A stretch of DNA of 64,000 nt from Desulfovibrionaceae bacterium (GTDB lineage: Bacteria > Desulfobacterota > Desulfovibrionia > Desulfovibrionales > Desulfovibrionaceae): contig JAQVCS010000007.1 in assembly GCA_028689675.1 (NCBI GenBank), positions 62,001-126,000 on the forward strand. The letters run 5' to 3'. Position numbers and translations under genes: made by a program. Position 1 is the first letter of the stretch. The number at the start of each line of letters is the position of its first letter. The notes below the pieces were generated by a model, which saw nothing but the letters and a program-made list of their open reading frames with translations, was not told where the DNA came from and ran no database searches. Shown one piece after another: positions 26,533-35,181 of the stretch.

Positions 26533-27348
26533 ATGAAAAATTATTTACTTACAACTGGAGAGTTCGCAAAACTATGCAGAGTCCCAAAAGGAACCCTGCT
26601 CTTTTATGACAAGGAAGATTTGCTGAAACCGAACCATATTTCCGAAAACGGCTATCGGCGATACGGGGTTGAGCAATATTTTGAATTTGAATTTCTCTCT
26701 ATGTTCAAGGAAATGGGCAGTTCGCTCAAAGAAATCAAAACGTATTTACGGCATATGGACGGAGAAGACTTTTTGTCCTTTCTCGAGAAAAAACAGATTG
26801 CCGCTGTAAGAGAATTGAACAGGATGCGGCAACGGACGCTTATGCTTGGGGATATGACCGAATGTTTGCGGGATGCCCTAAATTTCCACTATGACGTATT
26901 GAAGGTGGAGCAACAGGCGGAAGAACGGTTGGAGGTGACCGCGACCGGGGCAAGCCCAGACGAATCACGATGGGAACTTATTCAGCGTTTTGCCGAATAT
27001 AACGATGAGTATAAAGAGCAGAGCCAAAAGCCCCGCTCTCCATTTGGTTTTATCATTGGTATGGATGATGTGCGCCAGGGAAACCATATTGAACGCTACT
27101 TTTTTCATAGGGCGAGGCGCACAACGCCGCGTTCCCGACTTCATGTCAAACCTCAAGGAGCATGCGCCGTTCTGGCTCATAAGGGAACTGACGAAACACA
27201 CCGGCAAGCTCTCTGGGGGATGATCGAAAAAATCAATTCTGCCGGTATGCTCATTAAGAGCGATATTTATGTCTATGACATGATGAGCTACATTCTCCAA
27301 GAAACCGGTGATTGTTATGCTTTGAAGTATTGTGTTCTAGTGGAATAG
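26533..27348 (+). CDS. MerR-family regulator with effector domain, divergent to the efflux operon
   Basis: 271 residues. The N-terminal winged helix TTGEFAKLCRVPKGTLLFYDKEDLL and NGYRRYGVEQYFEFEF is MerR-type, followed by a dimerisation coil (FLSFLEKKQIAAVRELNRMRQR). The C-terminal 140 residues resemble the GyrI-like drug-binding domain of BmrR-type activators (EKINSAGMLIKSDIYVYDMMSYI). It should bind the 19-bp-spacer operator 16 bases upstream and activate the pump when a substrate binds. It starts 16 bases after that operator, so autoregulation is expected. Between its end and 27612 I see only short ORFs without recognisable content. Confidence 0.88.
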   Translation: MKNYLLTTGEFAKLCRVPKGTLLFYDKEDLLKPNHISENGYRRYGVEQYFEFEFLSMFKEMGSSLKEIKTYLRHMDGEDFLSFLEKKQIAAVRELNRMRQRTLMLGDMTECLRDALNFHYDVLKVEQQAEERLEVTATGASPDESRWELIQRFAEYNDEYKEQSQKPRSPFGFIIGMDDVRQGNHIERYFFHRARRTTPRSRLHVKPQGACAVLAHKGTDETHRQALWGMIEKINSAGMLIKSDIYVYDMMSYILQETGDCYALKYCVLVE

Positions 27349-27612
27349 CGTATGCAGGCAGACTGCAAATAGAATTATTTGTATATATTGGTTGTTGTAC
27401 ACTCCGGCCAGCCGGAACAGCCCAAAAAAACAAATCGCAAGTTTTCTGACTTTATGGGGCAAATATGTGCGACAAATTCAAAGCGCCATTCGAGCGAGCG
27501 GCTCAGTTTCTCTTTCCCCGTGAGGAAGAACAGTACAGAAATAGTTCGTAAGTGGCGCACATCAGTACCAAGAGGCAAAAAATAAAATACCTAGCTTCGC
27601 TGAAGGGTGATG

Positions 27613-27924
27613 CTAATCTTCTTCTCCGATATAAATATCCGCCGTCTGATTGTGACCTTCAGCATGTTGATATTCCCCAAATAACGCCGCAACGAATTGT
27701 CGGATAAATTTATATTCTCTCATTAACAGCAATAAATCCAAGGCTGTCATACCAGTATTTTTATAGAACCAGTTTCGAACTCGTTCTGTTGGAACAACAA
27801 TATCACTTGCAACTTGTTTAGAAGTAAGCTCTTGCTCACGTATTGCTTGGACGATATTTCCTGTAAGAAGTTTATTTCCCAGATTATTTTTGTGGCAAAT
27901 TTGCCACATATTACTTCTGGACAT
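27613..27924 (-). CDS. Small HTH protein, probable regulator of the recombinase module
   Basis: 103 residues. The middle part TSKQVASDIVVPTERVRNWFYKNTG reads as a helix-turn-helix, and a second conserved-looking stretch is DLLLLMREYKFIRQFVAALFG. The family is not recognised. Start at 27924 is supported by AAGGAG 6 bases upstream. It is divergent from the serine recombinase gene and shares a short control region with it. An 18-bp perfect palindrome lies inside its own codons 6-11, so it could repress itself or the recombinase. The function is inferred from position. Confidence 0.7.
   Translation of the reverse strand: MSRSNMWQICHKNNLGNKLLTGNIVQAIREQELTSKQVASDIVVPTERVRNWFYKNTGMTALDLLLLMREYKFIRQFVAALFGEYQHAEGHNQTADIYIGEED
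27891..27908. promoter_or_regulatory. 18-bp perfect palindrome, candidate operator
   Basis: TGTGGCAAATTTGCCACA reads the same on both strands. It lies inside the HTH gene just after its start and about 85 bases before the recombinase start. Possible users are the HTH protein or one of the two ParB-like proteins. Confidence 0.5.
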
Positions 27925-27991
27925 GGCTTTCTCCTTAGTTGAAATTATGAGCCTAGGCTATTTTCAGTCTCAGCAAGGAGATACATACCTC

Positions 27992-29644
27992 ATGCGGCAG
28001 CCGGGAATACCATATACAAGAGAAGAAATAAAAAAACTACACTTGAGAAGTGCAATTTACATTCGCATGTCCACAGAGTTGCAGGTGGAATCCCCAGAAA
28101 ACCAAGAGCGTGAAATCCGTGCCTATGCGGAGAAATATGGAATAGAGATCGTCAAAATTTACGCCGATCTTGGTGTAAGCGGCATGACAGCAGAAAAACG
28201 GGGGCAGTTTCAGACCCTACTTGATGATGTGGACTCTGGTCGCAATAGCTTTAGTATTGTTCTGTACCTAGATGACAGCCGCTGGGGGCGGTTTGTGGAT
28301 AGCCGAGACGCAGACTATTACCGCATGAGGCTGGAACGCAATGGTGTTATTTGTCAGGCTTGCGATAAACCTCTGACCATGACCACGACTATTGCCGACC
28401 GAATCATGACCATGCTTAGTGATGAGAACGCCAGCGACTATTGCCGCCAACTTTCACAGAAAGTTTTTGTCGGACAAAGAAATCTCATCCTCAAGGGCTA
28501 CCGCCAAGGTGGCTCCGCAGGCTTTGGGCTTCGTCGTATGCTGTTGACTGAAACAGGTGAACCCAAGCAAGAGCTGTGCATAGGGCAACGCAAAAGTCTT
28601 CAGACAGAGCGGGTTGTATTGGTTCCTGGCCCGCAATTGGAATGCGACAAGGTACTCTGGATGTATGATCAGCTTCTTGTCGGAAAAAAAGAAAACGAAA
28701 TTGCTGACATCCTCAATGCCGAGGGCTGGAAAACAGACTTTGGAAGACCTTGGACAAGGGGAACAGTGCGCGAGGTGCTTACCAATGAAAAATATATTGG
28801 CAACAATCTGTTCAACCGATGTTCTGGCAAACTGAAAAGCAAACAACGGAAAAATCCCGAACACGAGTGGGTAAGAAAGGAAAGAGCGTTCCAGCCTGTG
28901 GTGGATGCAGAGCGCTTTTTTGCTGCTCAAAAAATTATCCAAGAGCGACATCGAAAAATATCCAATGAGGAGTTACTTGAACGCCTCTCGAGCCTTCAGC
29001 GTCAAAGCGAACGCCTTTCCGCCATGATTATCGATGAGTCGGAAGATATGCCGCCAAGCAGCCTGTATAGGCATCGCTTTGGTGGTCTGCTTCGCGCCTA
29101 CCACCTGATTGGCTACATCTCGGAGCGGGATTACCGCTATGTGGAAATCAACCAACGGCTCCGAGCCATGCACAGTAATATTGTGCTACAAACAGTTGCG
29201 GATATTGAGAAACTTTGCGGAAGAAAAATCTTTGTTGATCCAGTGACAAATCTGTTGGAGCTGAATTATCACCTGTTCATATCTATTGTAATTAGTCGGT
29301 GCTTTATCACTCCTTCTGGACTCAGGCGATGGAAAATCCGCTTTGACACAGGCCTCCATCCAGACATCACCGTTGCCGTGCGCATGAATGCGGCAAACGA
29401 CACTATTCATGATTATTACATTCTTCCTGCTCTGGAGTTCGGACAGGCCGATCTGAAATTGCAGGATGAAAACACAGACCTTCTGGACAGCTTCCGCGCA
29501 GACAGCTTGGAATATCTTCTGGGCATGAGCGTCAACATCGGCCTCGACAAGGCGGTATACTATGACAAGCTGCGAAATTACTCTTGTACCAGTGGAAGAA
29601 GTTTACATCCTGAACCCACGGGTGCGCAACCAAGTAATTGCTGA
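27992..29644 (+). CDS. Large serine recombinase
   Basis: 550 residues. The catalytic resolvase domain begins AIYIRMSTELQ with the nucleophilic Ser, then SPENQEREIRAYAEKYG, DLGVSGM and YLDDSRWGRF. A recombinase domain (NEIADILNAEGWKTDFGRPWTRGTVREVL, then NEKYIGNNLFN) and a coiled segment follow. ATG 27992 has AAGGAG about 11 bases upstream, a little far. Upstream in-frame ATGs at 27890 and 27947 lack a ribosome site. The 3' end overlaps the ParB-like gene by 83 bases, so the three genes form one transcription unit. It probably integrates, excises or inverts DNA; no core att site could be identified. Confidence 0.88.
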   Translation: MRQPGIPYTREEIKKLHLRSAIYIRMSTELQVESPENQEREIRAYAEKYGIEIVKIYADLGVSGMTAEKRGQFQTLLDDVDSGRNSFSIVLYLDDSRWGRFVDSRDADYYRMRLERNGVICQACDKPLTMTTTIADRIMTMLSDENASDYCRQLSQKVFVGQRNLILKGYRQGGSAGFGLRRMLLTETGEPKQELCIGQRKSLQTERVVLVPGPQLECDKVLWMYDQLLVGKKENEIADILNAEGWKTDFGRPWTRGTVREVLTNEKYIGNNLFNRCSGKLKSKQRKNPEHEWVRKERAFQPVVDAERFFAAQKIIQERHRKISNEELLERLSSLQRQSERLSAMIIDESEDMPPSSLYRHRFGGLLRAYHLIGYISERDYRYVEINQRLRAMHSNIVLQTVADIEKLCGRKIFVDPVTNLLELNYHLFISIVISRCFITPSGLRRWKIRFDTGLHPDITVAVRMNAANDTIHDYYILPALEFGQADLKLQDENTDLLDSFRADSLEYLLGMSVNIGLDKAVYYDKLRNYSCTSGRSLHPEPTGAQPSNC

Positions 29645-30434
29645 AGAAATCTGGCGCAATATTCGCAATGTTGGTCTGAAGCGGCCAATTACCGTTACCC
29701 TGAGCACCGACCCGAAAACAGGAAAGAAGTACGATCTTGTTTGTGGTCAAGGTCGCTTGGAAGCCTTTATGGATGCTGGTGAAACAGAAATTCCCGCTAT
29801 CATCATCGATACTGACAAGGAACACGCCCATATTATGAGCTTGGTTGAAAATATTGCCCGCCGCAATAATAACCCCATGGAACTGCTGCACGGCATACGG
29901 CATCTGAAAACCCAAGGCTATGGCGACTCGGAAATAGCGGAAAAAACAGGATTGGGTCGTGACTGGATTCGTGGAATCATCAAGCTTCTAAATAAAGGGG
30001 AAGAACGACTGGTCAGCGCGGTAGAAAAAGGCCGTATCCCTTTATATATTGCGCTAAAAATTGCAACAGAAGACGAGGCGGCCATACAGGTTGCCTTGAC
30101 AGAAGCTTATGAATCAGGCCAGCTCGTTGGGGGCAGGCTCATCTCCGTGCAGAAGCTGCTTGATCGACGTAATCACTTAGGCAAAAAATTGTCCACGACG
30201 TTAAAACCAAGAAAAGCTCCTTCGGTTGGCGAATTAAACGCCTTGTATGCCACCGACATAAAGAGAAAAAAACGCCTTATGGCCAAGGCTGAACGGCTCA
30301 GACAGATTCTTACATACACTTCCGCCGCCCTGAACAAGCTATTGCGTGATGAACATTTTACAAACCAACTCAAGGCGGAAGGGATGAATGACCTCCCACA
30401 GCAACTGGCGGATATGCTGCGGGAGGTGCGCTAA
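29562..30434 (+). CDS. ParB-like protein associated with serine recombinase
   Basis: 290 residues. The ParB N-terminal domain is recognisable: VPVEEVYILNPRVRN, VCGQGRLEAF at the position of ParB box II (GERR in canonical ParB), and SLVENIARRNNNPMELLHGI. An HTH follows (DSEIAEKTGLGRDWIRGIIKLL). The rest is basic and helical (KRKKRLMAKAERLRQI). It begins inside the recombinase gene and ends one base before the next ATG. No ParA is encoded here, so ordinary plasmid partition is unlikely. A DNA-binding accessory role to the recombinase is plausible. Confidence 0.8.
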   Translation: MTSCEITLVPVEEVYILNPRVRNQVIAEEIWRNIRNVGLKRPITVTLSTDPKTGKKYDLVCGQGRLEAFMDAGETEIPAIIIDTDKEHAHIMSLVENIARRNNNPMELLHGIRHLKTQGYGDSEIAEKTGLGRDWIRGIIKLLNKGEERLVSAVEKGRIPLYIALKIATEDEAAIQVALTEAYESGQLVGGRLISVQKLLDRRNHLGKKLSTTLKPRKAPSVGELNALYATDIKRKKRLMAKAERLRQILTYTSAALNKLLRDEHFTNQLKAEGMNDLPQQLADMLREVR

Positions 30435-30435
30435 C

Positions 30436-31329
30436 ATGGGGATAGGTATTAAACAAGGGTTTGAAAAAAGATTGGTAGAACTCGCCATTACTGACTTGCG
30501 GCTCACAAAAAGCTTGAATGTCAACGTCAAACAAGGAAGAAAATATTCGCAAATTATTTCATCGCTTCGCGAGGTGGGGCTAATTGAACCCCCAGTGGTG
30601 GCTCTTTGTAACAACAAAAAAGAATATCTCCTTCTCGATGGACATCTCAGAATTATGGCGCTTAAAGAACTGGGCGAAAGGCGGGTGAACTGCCTGGTGT
30701 CTGTAGACGATGAAGGCTATACCTACAACAAATTCATCAACCGACTTTCCGCTGTTCAGGAACATAAAATGATCGTTAAAGCCCTTAAAGCCGGCGTATC
30801 TGAAACCAAGCTCGCCGCCGCCCTGAATCTTGATATAAAGTCACTCCGCAGCAAAAAAAGCATGTTGTGCGGGGTATGCGAAGAAGCAGTTAACTTGCTA
30901 AAAGACAAGATCATGTCGGAATCGGTTTTCCGAGTTCTTAAAAAAATGAAGCCCTTACGGCAAATTAGTGCGGCTCGAAGTATGAATGCTCAAAACCGCT
31001 ATAGTTATAAATATGCACAAAATCTGCTTGTGGCCACCCCAGCAGAACAGCTACTTGATGCCACAAAAAGCAAAAGAATGTCACAGGCCGAACTGGCTAA
31101 ACATATTCGACTGGAAGAAGAAAATTTGTCTCTAACCGAAGATATCTGCTCCCTGCATAACTCTTATGGAGTGGATATGCTGCACCTTAGCTCCCTTCAG
31201 TCATACCTGAAAAAAATGATGAGTAACGAGAAGGTGGCAGGCTACCTTTCACGGCACCATCCAGAAATTCATGAAAAATTTCTTGAAATTATCGGAATAG
31301 ACTTTTTAAAAATGAGCAACATCAGCTAA
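30436..31329 (+). CDS. RepB-like ParB-domain protein, second of a pair
   Basis: 297 residues. A degenerate ParB N-domain contains YSQIISSLREVGLIEPPVV and YLLLDGHLRIMALKELG (GxxR box). The remainder, with KSKRMSQAELAKHIRLEEENL, matches the style of the plasmid partition RepB C-terminal family that often sits beside recombinase genes. GGAGGT lies 8 bases before ATG 30436, and the previous gene stops two bases earlier. It is probably the partner of the ParB-like protein upstream. No plasmid replication gene is visible. Confidence 0.75.
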   Translation: MGIGIKQGFEKRLVELAITDLRLTKSLNVNVKQGRKYSQIISSLREVGLIEPPVVALCNNKKEYLLLDGHLRIMALKELGERRVNCLVSVDDEGYTYNKFINRLSAVQEHKMIVKALKAGVSETKLAAALNLDIKSLRSKKSMLCGVCEEAVNLLKDKIMSESVFRVLKKMKPLRQISAARSMNAQNRYSYKYAQNLLVATPAEQLLDATKSKRMSQAELAKHIRLEEENLSLTEDICSLHNSYGVDMLHLSSLQSYLKKMMSNEKVAGYLSRHHPEIHEKFLEIIGIDFLKMSNIS

Positions 31330-31376
31330 CAGGATTTAGTGAATTGTGTGATTCATAGACATCGTTTCGGCATATA

Positions 31377-31465
31377 CCAGCGCAAATAAACTACACTTAT
31401 GCTTTCGTGGCAGGTGTCTGCACCCACTCTTGCCAGAATAATTTCAAAACAAAATTGTCCTAAAT
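31377..31465 (+). repeat. Second intergenic repeat, copy related to 16826-16915
   Basis: It shares CAGCGCAAATAAA, CTCTTGCCAG and an ATTT-AAA-CAA stretch in the same order with 16826-16915. It falls at the right end of the accessory region, in a gene-free stretch (31330-31623) where nothing else is supported. Confidence 0.4.
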
Positions 31466-31623
31466 CAGCAGACCCCAAGCAACATTCGCGGCAGTAGCCT
31501 GCATGCGCTCCTCGCGGCGCTTGCTTCAACAGCGGCTGTGCCCACTTTCAATGCCAATAATTGTACATATATTCAGCAAGTAGTGTAAATACGCTCAAAT
31601 CATATCTACTCCTCTCTATATTC

Positions 31624-32298
31624 TTATTGTTCTTCTGTGGTAAAAGTGTACAGTGTCGCAAGAAATTGTATGCGATTTTCAAGTAATATATTATCACATT
31701 GTATGCTTACCAAGGCAGCTACAGTGCCACTACTTTTGTCATAGATCAGTTTATTTATGTCATTTCGCTGTGCAAGCCATGTGCGCTGTGCTTGGCGCAA
31801 TGTTTTTTCAAGGGGTGTACCCTTAGTGCTTGCCATAATTTCTTTATAGGCTCTGTTCAGTACGGTATCAAGATTCTTATTATATTCTGACAATGCTGTT
31901 GCCATACTTGCAGTGCTTTCTGCTGTTTCTAATTGCTTATTAAGCTGTGCCTCATAGTATTTTACCTGCATTGCTACAGGCAAGGGGCTTTTTTCCATTG
32001 TAGAGGATGAAGAAAAATCCCCTGCAATGGAAAGTATTTTTTCACCATTGACTTGTGCTTGAAACACTGCGCTCTTTACAAATTTATCTTTATTTTGCAG
32101 AAAAAAGCCATGGGCTGGCGTTGCTTCATAAATAATATATTCATGGCATTCTGCGCTTTCAGGCACACAGGCATAGAGGTGCACATCATCATTGGCAATG
32201 AAATACTCTTGCAATGCCAATCCTACTTGTTCACTCTTGGCAAAAACTGGTGACACACTCATAAGCAAAACTAAGAGTAAGAGGAGATGCTTCATCAT
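31624..32298 (-). CDS. Exported LprI/DUF1311-like protein
   Basis: 224 residues with a signal peptide (HLLLLLVLLMSVSPVFA, cleavage about residue 21). The C-terminal third carries the LprI-type pattern: LDTVLNRAYKEIMAS, then TLRQAQRTWLAQRNDINKLI and a final Cys-containing helix. LprI proteins of mycobacteria inhibit lysozyme; in proteobacteria this domain is common in periplasmic proteins of unknown role. The central region is not recognised and has two close cysteines (ACVPESAEC). It is a single gene. Confidence 0.7.
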   Translation of the reverse strand: MMKHLLLLLVLLMSVSPVFAKSEQVGLALQEYFIANDDVHLYACVPESAECHEYIIYEATPAHGFFLQNKDKFVKSAVFQAQVNGEKILSIAGDFSSSSTMEKSPLPVAMQVKYYEAQLNKQLETAESTASMATALSEYNKNLDTVLNRAYKEIMASTKGTPLEKTLRQAQRTWLAQRNDINKLIYDKSSGTVAALVSIQCDNILLENRIQFLATLYTFTTEEQ

Positions 32299-32405
32299 TT
32301 CTTTGATTCCTTGTTGTGTTTTCTCTCTCCAAGCCTGAGCATAGTCTGCTTGAAGGGAGGGCTACCGAGGGCATTTCGTAACACTTCTGCTTTTTCTTTG
32401 CCTGC

Positions 32406-33461
32406 TCACACTAAATGCAATGCTTTGCCATCGGCACGAGGGGGCAGCACTTCCCCAATGACAGCAGCGCAGTCACCACTGGCGGCAAGCATTTCGCGGG
32501 CTTGGTCAAGCTTGCGTGCTGGCACGGCCAGCACAAGGCCGCCCGAAGTTTGTACATCAAAAACAAGGCTTTCCATCTCTGGGCTCACAGTGCTTGCAAC
32601 CGAGCATGAAGAAGCCCAGTGCTGGCGGTTGCTGTGGCTGCTGGCTGGGATAAGCCCATTGCGAGCATAGGGCAGTGCCGCGTCAAACAGCGGCAGGCTG
32701 GCGCTCTCAATACGCACGCATTTGTGCGAAGCCAAAGCCATTTCCAGCAAATGCCCACCCAGCCCAAAACCAGTAATATCCGTAGCCGCGCGCAAGCCAA
32801 GGGCGCGGATGACCGCTGCCCCGCCAGCACTCAGCCTGCCGCACCAATGGCACAGCGCAGCTTCGCTTTGCTGCCAATCATCCCAACGTGCCTTTATGCC
32901 AGTGGAAAGAATGCCGCTGCCCAAGGGTTTGGTGAGCACAAGCACATCGCCCTCACGCAGGCCATCGTTGGTGGCTATGCACTGCGGGTCTATAAGGCCG
33001 CTCACGGCAAGACCATATTTAATGTCCCTGTCATCCACCGTGTGCCCGCCCACCAGCACCGCGCCAGCTTGGCTAAGGGTATCAAGCCCACCACGCAAAA
33101 TAGCTTGCAGCGTATCGGCCTGCTCTTCCACAAGACAGGCAGGAAAACAGGCAATATTCATGGCGCACCACGGCGTGCCCCCCACAGCGTAGACGTCTGA
33201 AAGGGCATTGGCCGCAGCAATGCGCCCAAATTCATAGGCATCATCCACAAGGGGCGCAAGAATATCCACTGTCTGCACAAGAGCCTTGCCATCGGGCATG
33301 GTTACCACGCAGGCATCTTCATTACGGGCGCGCCCTGCCAGCACACGGCTTTCAAGGGCAGCGGGGGCAGGCTTCAGCCCCGAAAGTATTTTCTCCAGAC
33401 CCGCTGGAGGCACTTTCGCCGCTCAGCCTGGGGCTTTGGCCAAAGAAAGCAAGGGTATCAT
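32406..33461 (-). CDS. selD: Selenide, water dikinase with in-frame UGA (selenocysteine)
   Basis: 351 residues if UGA is read as Sec. ATG 33461 has an excellent AAGGAG 7 bases upstream. The chain starts M-I-P-L-L-S-L-A-K-A-P-G-Sec-A-A-K-V, where Sec13 (codon at 33423-33425) takes the place of the catalytic Cys of SelD (AGCGCK in E. coli) and is followed by the expected Lys. Further motifs are VDILAPLVDDAYEFGRIAAANALSD, VGGHTVDD and TDITGFGLGGHLLEMA. It makes selenophosphate from selenide and ATP in the cytoplasm for Sec-tRNA synthesis. A SECIS-like hairpin directly follows the UGA. A start downstream of the UGA would remove the active site. selA/selB are not in this window. Confidence 0.93.
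33381..33425 (-). promoter_or_regulatory. Bacterial SECIS element of selD
   Basis: The RNA after UGA folds as an outer stem CGAAAGT (complement of 33412-33418) with ACTTTCG (33381-33387) and an inner stem CTCCAG/CTGGAG with loop CGGGT, which has the G-rich apical loop expected for SelB binding. Distance from the UGA and size agree with bacterial SECIS elements. Confidence 0.8.
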
Positions 33462-33521
33462 GCTGGTCTCCTTTATTGCTACATAAACACGCCATGCCAC
33501 AGCGTGCGGCATAGCTACTCA

Positions 33522-33550
33522 AGTATAGGCAAGGGTACAGGGCGAAGCAA
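33522..33550 (-). promoter_or_regulatory. Probable selD promoter
   Basis: On the minus strand TTGCTT (33545-33550), a 17-base spacer and TATACT (33522-33527), giving a leader of about 55 bases before ATG 33461. Confidence 0.5.
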
Positions 33551-33735
33551 GTAGGAAAAAAGCAAGAAATATTGTTCTGGTGCGGCATCAGAAACATTTA
33601 GACGGCAATAAGCGGCTTGGCATAGTTACGCAGTTGCTCTTTTGCCTGTTTTGCGGCACTCTTGCACAAGGATATACGCAAAGATGTTCAAAGCCGCCTG
33701 TTGCGTGCAAAACCGTAACCATAGGGATGTATTGA

Positions 33736-34905
33736 ATGAATTTTTCTCACCATATTCCCACTCGTATTGTTTTTGGGTCAGGCTCGTTGCAGTCATTGCA
33801 CAAACAAAAACTGCCCGGCAACAATGCGCTGATTGTCATTTCAGCAGGCAAGTCAACAAGGGTGCATGGCTCACTTGACAGCCTGCTGGCAGAACTGAAC
33901 AAAGCACATATACGCTTTGTACTTTTTGATAAAATTTTATCGAACCCTATTAAACAGCATGTTATGGAAGGGGCAGAGCTGGCGCGTATTTCTGGCTGTG
34001 ACTTTGTCATTGGGCTGGGGGGCGGTAGCAGCATAGACAGCGCCAAAGCCATAGCCATTATGGCTACCAATGGCGGCGACTATTGGGATTATATAGGCAG
34101 CGGCACTGGCAAGCGCATTTTGCTGGGGGCAAAGCCCCTACCCATTGTGGCCATTCCCACCACGGCAGGCACAGGCACCGAAGTTGACCCATGGACGGTG
34201 ATAACCAATGAAGAAAGCATAGAAAAAATAGGCTTTGGCACAGCAGATACCTTTCCCGCCCTTGCCCTTGTTGACCCAGAGCTCATGCTGACCGTGCCGC
34301 CCCTGTTCACGGCCTATCAAGGCTTTGACGCCCTCTTTCACAGCGTGGAGGGCTATTTGTGCCGTCAGGCCACGCCGCTGAGCGATGTGTATGCCTTGCA
34401 ATCCATTGAACTCGTGGCACAGCATTTGCCCACGGCCGTGCACGAGGGGCAAAACCTTGCCGCGCGTGAAGGCATGGCACTGGCCAGCACTCTTGCTGGC
34501 ATGGTAGAGGCAACATCGCGCTGCATTTCAGAACATTCGCTGGAACATGCCCTTTCAGCCTTTTTCCCCTCTTTACCGCACGGGGCAGGGCTTATTATGA
34601 TAAGCAAGGCATATTACACGCATTTCGCAAAATATGCTGTATGTGCCGAGCGCATGGTGCGCATGGCGCATGCTCTGGGCTGCCCACAGGCAAGCACTGC
34701 TCTTGATTTTGTCACTGCTCTTGAAAACTTGCAGCAGGCCTGCGGTGTGGGCACGCTCTGCATGTCTGACTATGGCATAAAAAAAGAAGATGCCCGCCTG
34801 TATGCACAAAATGCCCGCAGCGCTATGGGGCATTTATTTGAAGGCGACCCCGTGGCGCTGAGCGAAAATGATTGTGTTGCCCTGTATGAAGCGGCATATC
34901 GCTAG
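33736..34905 (+). CDS. Iron-containing alcohol dehydrogenase
   Basis: 389 residues, full length for the group III Fe-ADH family. NAD-binding GLGGGSSIDSAKA, then IPTTAGTGTEVDPWT, and metal ligands in GFDALFHSVEGY (Asp and His four apart), SLEHALSAFF (His) and PSLPHGAG (His). It oxidises alcohols or reduces aldehydes with NAD(P); in sulfate reducers such enzymes feed ethanol or 1,3-propanediol metabolism, but the substrate is not readable here. The gene stands alone, divergent from selD. Confidence 0.92.
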   Translation: MNFSHHIPTRIVFGSGSLQSLHKQKLPGNNALIVISAGKSTRVHGSLDSLLAELNKAHIRFVLFDKILSNPIKQHVMEGAELARISGCDFVIGLGGGSSIDSAKAIAIMATNGGDYWDYIGSGTGKRILLGAKPLPIVAIPTTAGTGTEVDPWTVITNEESIEKIGFGTADTFPALALVDPELMLTVPPLFTAYQGFDALFHSVEGYLCRQATPLSDVYALQSIELVAQHLPTAVHEGQNLAAREGMALASTLAGMVEATSRCISEHSLEHALSAFFPSLPHGAGLIMISKAYYTHFAKYAVCAERMVRMAHALGCPQASTALDFVTALENLQQACGVGTLCMSDYGIKKEDARLYAQNARSAMGHLFEGDPVALSENDCVALYEAAYR

Positions 34906-35049
34906 GGAGTATTAACACTGCGTTCTTTTGCCCGCTGGCGGCGCTAGATTGCAGCTTTTATTGGGGTAAGTTCTATAGAGTGCACTGCCGGCATACGAGC
35001 CCCCTCTTCCTTGCCAGCAAACAACATTCTGGAGCGTTAGCACGCCCTA

Positions 35050-35147
35050 GTATGCTGTTTGCGCTTTTGTGCAGGCAAAGCATACAGCCAGCTTTGTGCC
35101 TATACCTGTACCCTTGCCCTGAACTTGAAAGTGCTCAGGGCAAGGGT
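35050..35147. terminator. Two hairpins between convergent genes
   Basis: The first stem-loop (35050-35085) pairs GTATGCT with AGCATAC plus inner TTTGC/GCAAA. The second has a 13-bp perfect stem, ACCCTTGCCCTGA (35110-35122) with TCAGGGCAAGGGT (35135-35147). Neither has a strong T-run. They separate the convergent alcohol dehydrogenase and ruvC genes. Confidence 0.45.
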
Positions 35148-35181
35148 GCAGGCCTTGTCGGTGCGGTTTTCGCCCATGCGC

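Noticed and set aside
27349-27612. Short ORFs on both strands between the MerR and HTH genes
   Set aside because: Two overlapping 67-68 codon frames and a 28-codon frame exist, but none has a ribosome site or recognisable sequence.
19591-31623. A direct repeat of the tRNA-Thr 3' end as the right attachment site
   Set aside because: I searched by eye for the tRNA end sequence to the right of the accessory region and found no convincing copy.
33423-33425. TGA in selD read as a nonsense mutation
   Set aside because: It lies at the catalytic Cys/Sec position with a strong start upstream and a SECIS-like hairpin after it.
34940-35040. Possible third copy of the repeat seen at 16826 and 31377
   Set aside because: Only CTTGCCAGCA and a few bases agree; not distinguishable from chance by eye.
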